In this document: positions 1 to 7,852 of the stretch, piece after piece
How the letters are laid out: every line of letters starts with the position of its first letter
Position numbering within the stretch: position 1 is the first letter of the stretch
Source: Klebsiella aerogenes
GTDB lineage: Bacteria; Pseudomonadota; Gammaproteobacteria; Enterobacterales; Enterobacteriaceae
DNA: 64,000 nucleotides
Assembly (NCBI GenBank): GCA_029027985.1
Contig: CP119076.1
Span: 744,001-808,000 of the forward strand
Direction of reading: 5' to 3'
Notes under the pieces: generated by a model
The model's input: the letters and a program-made list of their open reading frames with translations, nothing else
What the model was told of the DNA's origin: nothing
Database searches by the model: none
Made by a program: the position numbers and the translations under genes

Positions 1-887
<887 letters not shown>

Positions 888-1204
888 CCTATTAATAATA
901 GGGGGGGCGCGATGGTCAGAGAGAATATATGCGATACCATAACCTATAGATATATAAAATAGAGCGCATGAAGGTTACCCCTGTTTGTTTAATGGTTTTC
1001 TATTGATAACTATTTGTTTTAATTTAAAAACAATATATTTTCCATCTATTTTAGCATGTTGTTTTTCAGGGTTATTAACAAGGTGGTAGTGAGATTATTC
1101 CTGGTTTTTATTATGTCATGATTTATTCATTTAAATCTCCAGGATTTACTCTAGTTTATAAGGGCGAATCACCTTTTCTTACAACATGCGATATAGGGAT
1201 TGTT
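888..1204. other. AT-rich intergenic region between nanQ and hcp
   Basis: About 317 bp without a convincing gene. It is clearly richer in A and T than the flanking nan genes, which suits acquired DNA and a promoter for the following hcp gene. It contains the small inverted repeat at 888-902. The hcp frame stays open upstream to an ATG at 1118, but that extension does not resemble Hcp proteins. Confidence 0.6.
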
Positions 1205-1687
1205 ATGGCTATTGATATGTATCTGAAAGTGGATGGTGTAACCGGCGAATCTAACGACTCAAATCATAAAAACTGGATTGATGTGTTGTCATTTAACTGG
1301 GCGGCCGAACAGCCTGGGAATATGAGCGTTGGCGGCGGTGGTGGCGCAGGTAAAGTGAATTTCCAGGACCTTGCGGTACAAGCATTAATAGATAAAGCAA
1401 CGCCCGCGATCCTCAAGTTTTGCGCCAGCGGCAAGCATGTCGATAAAGTCGAACTGTCAATTTGTAAAGCCGGCGGCTCGCAAATTGAGTATTCGCGTGT
1501 TGTTCTTGAAGATGTTCTTGTGACGAAAACCAGTTTTAGCGGTGTGGGCCATACCGATACTATTATGGTGAATTACCTGTTCCAGGCGTCGAAAGTCAAT
1601 CTGCATTATTGGGAGCAGTCTTCTCAGGGGACGAAAGGGGCAGAAACTAAATCTGGCTGGGATATCAAACAGAATAAAGAAATTTAA
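1205..1687 (+). CDS. hcp: Hcp-family type VI secretion tube protein (orphan)
   Basis: A 160-residue protein typical in length for Hcp, the hexameric ring protein that stacks into the inner tube of the type VI secretion system and carries small effectors. It begins MAIDMYLKVDGVTGES, the usual Hcp N-terminus, followed by the core GGGGGAGKVNFQDL and the C-terminal strands YSRVVLEDVLVTKTSFSG. An upstream ATG at 1118 would add 29 residues unlike any Hcp. I chose 1205 because of family match and an AGGGA ribosome site 6-7 bases ahead. No other type VI structural gene (tssB, tssC, vgrG, clpV) is present nearby, so this is an orphan copy. The next gene starts 20 bp downstream and probably shares its transcript. 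Confidence 0.88.
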   Translation: MAIDMYLKVDGVTGESNDSNHKNWIDVLSFNWAAEQPGNMSVGGGGGAGKVNFQDLAVQALIDKATPAILKFCASGKHVDKVELSICKAGGSQIEYSRVVLEDVLVTKTSFSGVGHTDTIMVNYLFQASKVNLHYWEQSSQGTKGAETKSGWDIKQNKEI

Positions 1688-1707
1688 TCGACGTTGGAGA
1701 TCCTGCG

Positions 1708-2652
1708 ATGCCAGATATTACCTCCGAGATAGATGCGGTTCTCTCCGATCATTCCCGTTTTGACGCAGACCAGTTGGATATTATTATTTCATTCGTCAAT
1801 GAACTGGATAAAGGAACCCTGAGCCAGTTTGAAACTGCCCAGGATCGCACGATTATGAATACTTATGAGCAGTTGCTTTCTGCCAGTAAAGAGCCGGCCA
1901 GAAGGCGACGCGACGAAGAGTACGAGCTGGAATCGTTGACGGGGGGCAGTCGTCGTAATGCCACCATGAGTAATCATGCCGAATTTTTTGATCGCTTCAA
2001 AACAGCGCCGGCGCATATGTATGGTTATGGCGGTAACGTTTACCGGGATCAGACAAAAAGCTATTACGACGTCGCGGGTAAAATACTGGCAGGTATTGGC
2101 GGGTTGGCTTCTTTCGGCGCGGGTACCGCCGCCATCGCCGCTTCACAGGCTGGCGCATCGCTTTCGGGCGTAGCGGCCCGTTATGCTTTATCCTCCGTCG
2201 GTGCGACAGGCTTAGCTGCCGGTGCGATGGCGTTGTTGCGTAATAACTTTTCAGATGTACAGGTTGCGACGAATAAAGACTTTCTTGAAACGGTAAAATC
2301 TATTGCCAAGCTCAGAAACAAACTGAATGACTTCTTTGTGAGCCTCAACAATAAGGTCTCTTCGGATAAGACAAAAGCAAAAACGGCGCTCACTAATGAA
2401 ATGAGTTCACATCCGTTACGTTTTGTGGCCGGTTCAGGAAGCCAGGTGGTACGCGCAAACCTAACCCCGATAGAACATCTGGTCACCCAGGACTTTATCA
2501 ACATAAACCACGATATCAGAGCCAAAATTCTGCCGCGGGGCGAAAATTCGACCTGGAGTGTGGCGGTTTCCAGCTCAGAAATGGGGTGGGATGAACGGGT
2601 ATTGGATCAGTCTAACATGGGCATTCTGCAGCAGGTCGTTTATCAGCTTTAA
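1708..2652 (+). CDS. unknown protein paired with Hcp; candidate membrane-active type VI effector
   Basis: A 314-residue protein I do not recognise as a known family. Residues 1-80 are polar and probably helical, with a basic run ARRRRDE near 64-70. Residues about 122-178 form a glycine/alanine-rich hydrophobic stretch with closely spaced small residues (for example GIGGLASFGAGTAAIAAS) that could form two transmembrane hairpins. Residues 190-230 look like a charged helix, and the end (about 270-314) looks like a small folded domain. It begins 20 bp after hcp, with GGAG before its ATG. Hcp-linked genes often encode secreted toxins, so a pore-forming effector is an inference from context and hydrophobicity. 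No immunity gene follows: an insertion sequence starts 24 bp after the stop. Confidence 0.6.
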   Translation: MPDITSEIDAVLSDHSRFDADQLDIIISFVNELDKGTLSQFETAQDRTIMNTYEQLLSASKEPARRRRDEEYELESLTGGSRRNATMSNHAEFFDRFKTAPAHMYGYGGNVYRDQTKSYYDVAGKILAGIGGLASFGAGTAAIAASQAGASLSGVAARYALSSVGATGLAAGAMALLRNNFSDVQVATNKDFLETVKSIAKLRNKLNDFFVSLNNKVSSDKTKAKTALTNEMSSHPLRFVAGSGSQVVRANLTPIEHLVTQDFININHDIRAKILPRGENSTWSVAVSSSEMGWDERVLDQSNMGILQQVVYQL

Positions 2653-2675
2653 CGCGGCTGTGGTAGGTGTGATGG

Positions 2676-2716
2676 TGTAAATAGACCCATTTTAGCTCCA
2701 TGCATTTTTTGAGATC
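2676..2716. repeat. left terminal inverted repeat of the IS element
   Basis: Imperfect inverted repeat matching 3831-3872 in reverse complement, with matching terminal TGTAA and internal CCAT and GAGATC blocks. The orfB stop codon lies inside it, as is common in IS3 elements. Confidence 0.75.
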
Positions 2717-3532
2717 CCGGCCAAATAATGGTGCTGCCGGTATTCCTCCGGTGTCATATTGTTCAGCGATTCATGCGGGCGTTCACAGTTATATTCTGAC
2801 AACCATTTGTCCGTGATTTCCCGCACTTCATTCAGCGTTCTGAACAGATAAAAATCGAGTATTTCTGTACGGTATGTTCGGTTAAAGCGCTCAATAAAAG
2901 CGTTCTGCGTCGGCTTACCCGGCTGGATAAACTCCAGTTTTACTGCATGTTTCTCTGCCCATTCAGCCAGTGCCAGTGAGATAAATTCCGGACCATTATC
3001 CATGCGTAGCATGGCCGGATAGCCGCGATTTGAAGCGATCCTGTCGAGTACACGGACCACGCGCAGAGCTGGCAGATTCAGATCGATTTCAATCGACAAC
3101 GCCTCACGGTTAAAGTCATCAACGACATTGAACGTGCGAAAACGACGGCCACAGACCAATGCATCATGCATAAAATCGACAGACCAGCCGCTTCCGGTAT
3201 GGCCAGTGGTGAGGGCTTACGCACCGGCAACTGCTGTTTGCCCTTACGGCGAAAATTCAGCTTCAGCAGACAATAAATACGATGGATCCTTTTGTGATTC
3301 CACGGGTATCCCTGCCGCCGCAAAACCTGGAAAAGTTTTGGAAAACCGTATCGTGGGTATCGCTCTGCCACTGCCTGCAACGCGACAATAACGGGTTCGT
3401 CACGCGTGGTATCCGGACGGTAATGGTAAACCGTTCTGCTCAGGTTCAGACTCCGGCAGGCCTGACGGATACTGAGTCCGAACGTCGTTATCAGATGAGT
3501 GACCAGCTCACGCTTAAAGGCTGGTTTTAAAG
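2692..3532 (-). pseudogene. IS3-family transposase OrfB, frameshifted
   Basis: Read from the minus strand, the first part (from the orfA frameshift site to about 3187) encodes the segment that precedes the catalytic core, including RYPRYGFPKLFQVLRRQGY and HKRIHRIYCLL. The second part (about 3187-2692) carries the rve integrase core. The catalytic DDE residues are visible: D in SVDFMHDAL, D in MDNGPEF and E in NAFIERFNRTYR. The two parts are in different frames. The switch lies at about 3186-3190, where the usual Leu-Ser-Trp stretch before SVDF is missing, which suggests a small deletion of about 10 bases. The transposase is therefore probably inactive. Confidence 0.82.
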
Positions 3533-3793
3533 CTTTTTTTCGATAACGTCTTTCAGCGCCCGGTTCTCAAGGCTCAGGTCGGCAAGCATCTGTTTGAGAC
3601 GCCGGTTCTCGTCCTCAAGATCCTTGATCTTTTTAATATCAGAAGCTTCCATGCCGCCGTATCTGGACTTCCAGTTATAGTAGGTGGCTTCAGAAATACC
3701 GGCCTCCCGGCAGACATCTTTAACGGTTCGTCCGGATTCAACCGATTTAATTACGGCAATGATCTGATGCTCAGTAAAACGGGCTTTACGCAT
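3527..3793 (-). CDS. IS3-family transposase OrfA
   Basis: An 88-residue protein with a helix-turn-helix (KARFTEHQIIAVIKS through EAGISEATYYNWKSRY) and a C-terminal leucine-zipper coiled coil (KIKDLEDENRRLKQMLADL), the standard OrfA layout that binds the terminal repeats. The coding end holds the slippery heptamer A-AAA-AAG (within 3533-3541 on the minus strand). A -1 shift there continues as ALKPAFKREL into orfB, the normal way IS3 elements make the OrfAB transposase. OrfA itself looks intact. Confidence 0.88.
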   Translation of the reverse strand: MRKARFTEHQIIAVIKSVESGRTVKDVCREAGISEATYYNWKSRYGGMEASDIKKIKDLEDENRRLKQMLADLSLENRALKDVIEKKL

Positions 3794-3830
3794 AGCGATC
3801 TCCTTTGTTGGCAGATTGATTATGCCGGAG

Positions 3831-3872
3831 GATCTCTAAATGTGAATGGCACGATTATGCGGGATACTTACA
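3831..3872. repeat. right terminal inverted repeat of the IS element
   Basis: Ends in TACTTACA, the reverse complement of TGTAAGTA, and pairs with 2676-2716. It lies 37 bp upstream of the orfA start, where the IS promoter is expected. Confidence 0.75.
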
Positions 3873-4031
3873 TTGCTAGGTTCCTGATGTTGGATGAGGG
3901 TACAGAAGTTTATTGAACCAGACTATACCCTGATATGTACCCGCACAAGAGACTTGATGCAGGTGGAATTCGATGGGGTTCAGTGGAAACGGATGATTCG
4001 CGAGGTGCGTATTTTGGCGGGTGCAGAATGC

Positions 4032-4057
4032 AAAAACGGACCTCCGTGGAGGTCCGT
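4032..4057 (-). terminator. terminator following the duplicated tRNA 3' end
   Basis: A perfect 10-bp stem, ACGGACCTCC-AC-GGAGGTCCGT on the minus strand, followed by five T residues. It lies 11 bp beyond the duplicated CCA end at 4069-4085, so it looks like the terminator of the full pheV transcript. Confidence 0.8.
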
Positions 4058-4068
4058 TGATATGAATT

Positions 4069-4085
4069 TGGTGCCCGGACTCGGA
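4069..4085 (-). repeat. 17-bp duplicate of the tRNA-Phe 3' end
   Basis: TGGTGCCCGGACTCGGA is identical to 4233-4249, the last 17 bases of the tRNA gene including CCA. The copies are 164 bp apart. The arrangement resembles the repeats after tyrT in E. coli, which carry the last 19 bases of that tRNA. It could instead be the scar of a tRNA-targeting integrase. Confidence 0.85.
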
Positions 4086-4172
4086 CTAACGCCGTAGGCG
4101 TTGAACAGCGCGCTTGTCGCGCTGGCCCCGTAGGGGTGAGCCGCTGGCGGCGAATAATCGAACGTAGTTCGA
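4086..4172 (-). other. row of five short hairpins between the tRNA 3'-end copies
   Basis: Five consecutive inverted repeats can be read: 4088-4102 (AACGCC-GTA-GGCGTT), 4107-4123 (AGCGCG-CTTGT-CGCGCT), 4126-4136 (CCCC-GTA-GGGG), 4140-4151 (GCCGC-TG-GCGGC) and 4158-4172 (TCGAAC-GTA-GTTCGA). Three have a three-base GTA loop. They lie in the trailer between the proximal terminator and the second CCA copy, so readthrough RNA would be a chain of small stem-loops. Function is unknown. Confidence 0.7.
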
Positions 4173-4196
4173 TGAAGAGTCCGGCTGTAGAAAAGC

Positions 4197-4221
4197 AAAA
4201 AACCAGCCCGTAGGCTGGTTT
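4197..4221 (-). terminator. proximal terminator of tRNA-Phe
   Basis: AAACCAGCC-TACG-GGCTGGTTT on the minus strand followed by a run of T, ending 11 bp after the tRNA. This is a typical strong intrinsic terminator. Confidence 0.88.
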
Positions 4222-4232
4222 CTTTAAATTAG

Positions 4233-4308
4233 TGGTGCCCGGACTCGGAATCGAACCAAGGACACGGGGATTTTCAATCCCCTGCTCTACCGACTGAGCT
4301 ATCCGGGC
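4233..4308 (-). tRNA. pheV: tRNA-Phe (anticodon GAA)
   Basis: Reading the minus strand gives a 76-base tRNA that starts GCCCGGATAGCTCAG, carries the anticodon loop TTGAAAA with anticodon GAA, has the T-arm GGTTCGATTCC, and ends in encoded CCA. Acceptor stem GCCCGGA pairs with TCCGGGC. Its place beside yqgA and speC matches E. coli pheV, a well-known site for genomic-island insertion, which fits the accessory genes at 1-3870. Confidence 0.97.
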
Positions 4309-4318
4309 AACGGGGCGC

Positions 4319-4347
4319 ATTAAACCTGATTCACCGCGCCTCGTCAA
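4319..4347 (-). promoter_or_regulatory. tRNA-Phe promoter
   Basis: On the minus strand a -35 box TTGACG (4347-4342) and a -10 box TTTAAT (4324-4319) are 17 bp apart. A GC-rich discriminator (GCGCCCCG) precedes the tRNA, the pattern expected of a growth-rate and ppGpp-controlled stable RNA promoter. Confidence 0.75.
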
Positions 4348-4413
4348 CGAAATTTATACATTTCGCAGCAGACTGAACAATCTATCACCACTTTGCGCTA
4401 AAAGCACGCGTCA

Positions 4414-5127
4414 TCAGGCAAAAAAGGTCGTCCACGCTACCGAAATCGGCATTGCCAGTAGCAGGGCGGGGAGCATATTGACCACCGCGAACATTTTGAT
4501 CCCGCAGATGCGCAGGCCAGTCGCCACCAGCAACATTCCGCCGACGGCGCTGAAGTCGGCCATCATCATCGGCGTGGTCAGCGGCATAATCAGCGAGGCG
4601 CAGGCCGCCAGGGCGAGCTGAATCAGCAACATCGGCACGCAAATCGCCGAGACTGCCAGCCCCAGCGTACAGGCGAAAATGGTGGCGGTGAAAAAGTCGA
4701 GAAACGCTTTGGCGATAAGAATGCTGGCATCGCCGGTCATCCCTTCGCGCATGGCGCCGAATATCCCGGTGCCGCTGGCGCAGAACAGCACGATAATCGC
4801 CACGTAGCTCTGAATATAAGACTCATGAGCCGACGCCTTTTTCTTGCCCTTTGGCGACAGCAGTTGCTGGAGCTTGCTCACCAGCGTATTGATACCTTTC
4901 TCCATATTGCACACTTCGCCGAGCAGCGCGCCCACCAACGTCGACAGCACCATCACCGGCAGGTTGGCGCATTTGATCACCAGCAATATGCCGATACCCA
5001 ATGAGGCCAACCCAAAAATAGAGGTCATCGAGGTGCGGATCCGTTCCGGCAATCGTTGGCTCAGCAGCGCGCCCAGCACGCCGCCGACAAGCACCGCGCT
5101 GGCGTTAATAAATGGCCCTATAACCAA
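4414..5127 (-). CDS. yqgA: inner membrane protein YqgA, DUF554 family
   Basis: A 237-residue, very hydrophobic protein with about six or seven membrane segments, beginning MVIGPFINASAVLVGGVLGALL, typical of the DUF554 family (the Bacillus member is YdfK). The short cytoplasmic stretch around residues 90-100 is lysine-rich (SPKGKKKASAHES). Its transport or other role is not known. It keeps the E. coli position between pheV and speC and is divergent from speC. Confidence 0.92.
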   Translation of the reverse strand: MVIGPFINASAVLVGGVLGALLSQRLPERIRTSMTSIFGLASLGIGILLVIKCANLPVMVLSTLVGALLGEVCNMEKGINTLVSKLQQLLSPKGKKKASAHESYIQSYVAIIVLFCASGTGIFGAMREGMTGDASILIAKAFLDFFTATIFACTLGLAVSAICVPMLLIQLALAACASLIMPLTTPMMMADFSAVGGMLLVATGLRICGIKMFAVVNMLPALLLAMPISVAWTTFFA

Positions 5128-5215
5128 AGTAAACTCCTGTTAATTATTCCTGATGTCTGCATTATTATGACGTTATTTCGCCGCAAAGGCTTGCGAATAC
5201 GTGGAGTGAGTGCAT

Positions 5216-5299
5216 ATGGATTTCATCTTGCGCCACTTTGTGAAAGGTGCCATGATTGCGCGGATTTTCACCTCTTTAACCCTGAGGCCGCCGGGATGA
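5216..5299 (+). CDS. possible 27-residue leader peptide upstream of speC
   Basis: ATG at 5216 follows a good ribosome site (GGAGTGAG). The frame encodes 27 residues, rich in Phe, Ile and Arg, that end LRPPG before the stop. Pro-Pro-Gly is a known ribosome-stalling motif relieved by EF-P, and its place at the stop is reminiscent of regulatory leader peptides. Ornithine decarboxylase genes can be leader-controlled (speFL before speF), but no such peptide is established for speC to my knowledge. Expression is unproven. Confidence 0.3.
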   Translation: MDFILRHFVKGAMIARIFTSLTLRPPG

Positions 5300-5385
5300 C
5301 AACATGGCTATTACATCGCCGTTGCCGCTGCGTATCGCTACGCGGTTTGCCTCGATCCTCATTTCCCCTGTTCACCATGCGGTGA
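5296..5385 (+). CDS. possible second small ORF overlapping the leader peptide stop
   Basis: A 29-residue frame, starting MTTWLLHRRCRC, begins with an ATGA overlap on the stop of the 5216-5299 frame, an arrangement that allows coupled translation. It is rich in Arg and Cys. It may be chance; no relative is recognised. Confidence 0.18.
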   Translation: MTTWLLHRRCRCVSLRGLPRSSFPLFTMR

Positions 5386-5547
5386 AGGCCACGTATGCTC
5401 ACTGTAGGACAACAGTAAGATCGGACGCGTCTGCTTTTACTGATGTCCGGCGGTCGGAGCTGAATTCAGTCAGACCCGGACACATCGTTGGGCCAGGCGC
5501 CACCTTGGCCTGAGATTTTTACACTCCCGATACGGGCATTTGCGCTT

Positions 5548-7686
5548 ATGAAATCCATGCACATTGCCGCCAGCTGCGAGCTGGTATCCCGTCTGTCCAC
5601 CCATCGCCAGGTGCTGGCGCTGGACAGCACCGACTTTACCAATACGGCGGCGGTCGTTATCACCGCAGCAGATAGCCGCAGCGGCATTCTGGCTCTGCTC
5701 AAACGCAGCGGATTTAATCTGCCGGTCTATCTTTTTAGTGAAACGCAAACGGATAAACCGGATGGGGTCGTTGCGGTCATCAGCGGCAAAGAGCAGGAGT
5801 GGCTGGAGTTGGAAGCAGCCGCCTGCAGCTATGAAGAGAAGCTGCTGCCGCCGTTTTTCAATACCCTCAGCCAGTACGTTGAGATGGACAACAGCACCTT
5901 CGCCTGTCCCGGTCACCAGCATGGCGCGTTTTTCAAAAAGCACCCGGCTGGCCGCCAGTTCTTCGAGTTTTTCGGCGAGAACGTCTTTCGCGCCGACATG
6001 TGCAACGCTGACGTTAAACTGGGCGATTTGCTCATCCATGAAGGATCGGCGAAGCACGCGCAGAAGTTTGCGGCAAAGGTCTTCAATGCCGACAAAACCT
6101 ACTTTGTGCTGAACGGGACTTCAGCGGCGAACAAGGTGGTAACCAATGCGCTGCTGACTCGCGGCGATCTGGTGCTATTCGACCGCAACAACCATAAGTC
6201 GAACCACCACGGGGCGTTGATTCAGGCCGGGGCGACGCCGGTCTATCTGGAGGCCGCGCGCAACCCGTTTGGCTTTATCGGCGGGATTGATGATCACTGC
6301 TTTGATGAAGCCTACCTGCGCGAGCTGATCCGCGAAGCGGCGGCGGAAAAAGCAGATGCGCCACGCCCGTTCCGCCTGGCGGTGATCCAACTGGGCACCT
6401 ATGACGGCACGGTGTACAACGCGCGTCAGGTGGTCGATAAAATCGGCCATCTCTGCGACTACATCCTGTTCGACTCGGCGTGGGTCGGCTATGAGCAGTT
6501 TATCCCGATGATGGCCGATTGCTCGCCGCTGCTGCTGGATCTCAATGCCGACGACCCGGGCATTTTTGTCACGCAATCCGTGCATAAGCAGCAGGCTGGG
6601 TTCTCACAAACCTCGCAAATCCATAAGAAAGATAACCACCTGCGCGGCCAGGCGCGCTTCTGCCCGCATAAACGGCTGAATAACGCCTTTATGCTGCATG
6701 CCTCTACCAGCCCATTTTATCCACTGTTCGCGTCGCTGGATGTTAACGCCAAAATCCACGAAGGGGAGAGCGGGCGTCGGCTGTGGGCGGAGTGTGTTGA
6801 GCTCGGTATTGAGGCGCGTAAAGCGATACTGACGCAATGCCGGATGATGCGCCCGTTCGTGCCGCCGATGGTGGCGGGAAAACCGTGGCAGGATCATCCG
6901 ACTGCGACTATCGCCAGCGAACGCCGTTTCTTCAGTTTTGAACCGGGGGCACGCTGGCACGGCTTTGCCGGTTATGCCGGCGACCAGTATTTTGTCGACC
7001 CGTGCAAACTGCTGCTTACCACGCCAGGCATTGATGCCGATAGTGGCGATTACACGGACTTCGGCATCCCGGCCACTATTCTGGCGCACTATCTGCGTGA
7101 GAACGGCATTGTGCCGGAGAAGTGCGACCTTAATTCGATTCTATTCCTGCTGACCCCGGCGGAAAGCGCGGAAAAACTGACGCAGCTGGTGGCGATGCTC
7201 GCTCAGTTCGAACAGCATATCGATGCGGATTCGCCGCTTGCCGAAGTGCTGCCGACCATCTACAACAAGTACCCGGTTCGCTACCGCGATTACACCATCC
7301 GTCAGCTGTGTCAGGAGATGCACGACCTGTATGTGAGTTTTGATGTCAAAGATCTGCAGAAGGCGATGTTCCGCAAGGAAAGCTTCCCGCCAGTGGTGAT
7401 GAACCCACAGGACGCCAACCGCGAATTTATCCGCGGCAACGTTGAGCTGGTGCGTCTCAGTGATGCCGAAGGCCGTATCGCGGCGGAAGGGGCGCTGCCG
7501 TATCCGCCGGGCGTACTGTGCGTGGTGCCGGGCGAGATCTGGGGCGGCGCGGTGTTACGCTATTTCCTCGCGCTGGAAGAGGGCGTCAATATGCTGCCGG
7601 GCTTCTCGCCGGAGCTGCAGGGGGTCTATAGCGAAACGGATGCCGATGGGATTAAGCGGCTGTATGGCTATGTGCTGAAGAATTAA
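5548..7686 (+). CDS. speC: constitutive ornithine decarboxylase
   Basis: A 712-residue PLP enzyme that decarboxylates ornithine to putrescine, in the cytoplasm. It matches E. coli SpeC throughout. The layout is an N-terminal response-regulator-like wing domain (about 1-110), the large PLP-binding domain with the lysine in TQSVHKQQAGFSQTSQ, and a C-terminal domain ending with LKRLYGYVLKN-like residues. I place the start at MKSMHIAAS (5548), as in E. coli. The frame is open 60 bases further upstream, but the added residues have no match. It is divergent from yqgA and convergent with nupG, with REP-type repeats between the two stops. Confidence 0.96.
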   Translation: MKSMHIAASCELVSRLSTHRQVLALDSTDFTNTAAVVITAADSRSGILALLKRSGFNLPVYLFSETQTDKPDGVVAVISGKEQEWLELEAAACSYEEKLLPPFFNTLSQYVEMDNSTFACPGHQHGAFFKKHPAGRQFFEFFGENVFRADMCNADVKLGDLLIHEGSAKHAQKFAAKVFNADKTYFVLNGTSAANKVVTNALLTRGDLVLFDRNNHKSNHHGALIQAGATPVYLEAARNPFGFIGGIDDHCFDEAYLRELIREAAAEKADAPRPFRLAVIQLGTYDGTVYNARQVVDKIGHLCDYILFDSAWVGYEQFIPMMADCSPLLLDLNADDPGIFVTQSVHKQQAGFSQTSQIHKKDNHLRGQARFCPHKRLNNAFMLHASTSPFYPLFASLDVNAKIHEGESGRRLWAECVELGIEARKAILTQCRMMRPFVPPMVAGKPWQDHPTATIASERRFFSFEPGARWHGFAGYAGDQYFVDPCKLLLTTPGIDADSGDYTDFGIPATILAHYLRENGIVPEKCDLNSILFLLTPAESAEKLTQLVAMLAQFEQHIDADSPLAEVLPTIYNKYPVRYRDYTIRQLCQEMHDLYVSFDVKDLQKAMFRKESFPPVVMNPQDANREFIRGNVELVRLSDAEGRIAAEGALPYPPGVLCVVPGEIWGGAVLRYFLALEEGVNMLPGFSPELQGVYSETDADGIKRLYGYVLKN

Positions 7687-7691
7687 CGTTA

Positions 7692-7846
7692 TAGCCCGGG
7701 TCTGTGCCGGGGAATGACCCCGGATAGCGGCGCGTGGCGCGCCTTATCCGGGTTACCCGCTGTAGCCCCGGTAAGCGTAACTCGACCGGGGATTTTTACA
7801 TTAGCCATCGAACGGTGTTCCCGGCAAGCGTAACGCCGCCGGGCAA
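7692..7846. repeat. cluster of REP-type palindromes between speC and nupG
   Basis: At least three GC-rich imperfect palindromes are visible: around 7692-7755 (TAGCCCGGG to TTATCCGGGTTA), 7761-7793 (CCCCGGTAAGCG to CGACCGGGG) and 7817-7846 (CCCGGCAAGCG to CGCCGGG). They lie between convergent stops, the usual place for REP elements, and may stabilise mRNA 3' ends or help end transcription. Confidence 0.75.
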
Positions 7847-7852
7847 TGACGA

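Larger units (their letters stand above)
2676..3872 (-). mobile_element. IS3-family insertion sequence, IS407-group type, 1197 bp
   Basis: Both ends begin TGTAA when read inwards and align over about 40 bases (2676-2716 and 3831-3872): TGTAAATAGACCCATT on the left, TGTAAGTATCCCGCAT on the right, with a shared CCAT and GAGATC further in. The element contains orfA and orfB on the minus strand, the usual IS3 arrangement, and its 1197-bp length suits the IS407 group. The flanking bases (GATGG on the left, TTGCT on the right) do not form a target-site duplication, so one flank has probably been deleted or recombined since insertion. The exact IS name cannot be given without a search of ISfinder. 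Confidence 0.85.
5128..5547 (+). other. long leader/promoter region between yqgA and speC
   Basis: 420 bp between divergent genes. It contains two short overlapping open frames at 5216-5299 and 5296-5385, and an inverted repeat TGTCCGG (5444-5450) with CCGGACA (5476-5482) about 65 bases before the speC start. The speC ribosome site itself is weak (only GGG about 10 bases ahead of the ATG), so translation may depend on leader RNA structure. No clear operator was recognised. Confidence 0.5.

Noticed and set aside
1118..1204. N-terminal extension of hcp
   Set aside because: The extra 29 residues do not resemble Hcp proteins, whose N-terminus is at 1205.
3910..4347. A 145-residue frame on the minus strand across pheV
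   Set aside because: It reads through the tRNA gene, both terminators and the hairpin row; such frames are known spurious annotations near tRNA genes.
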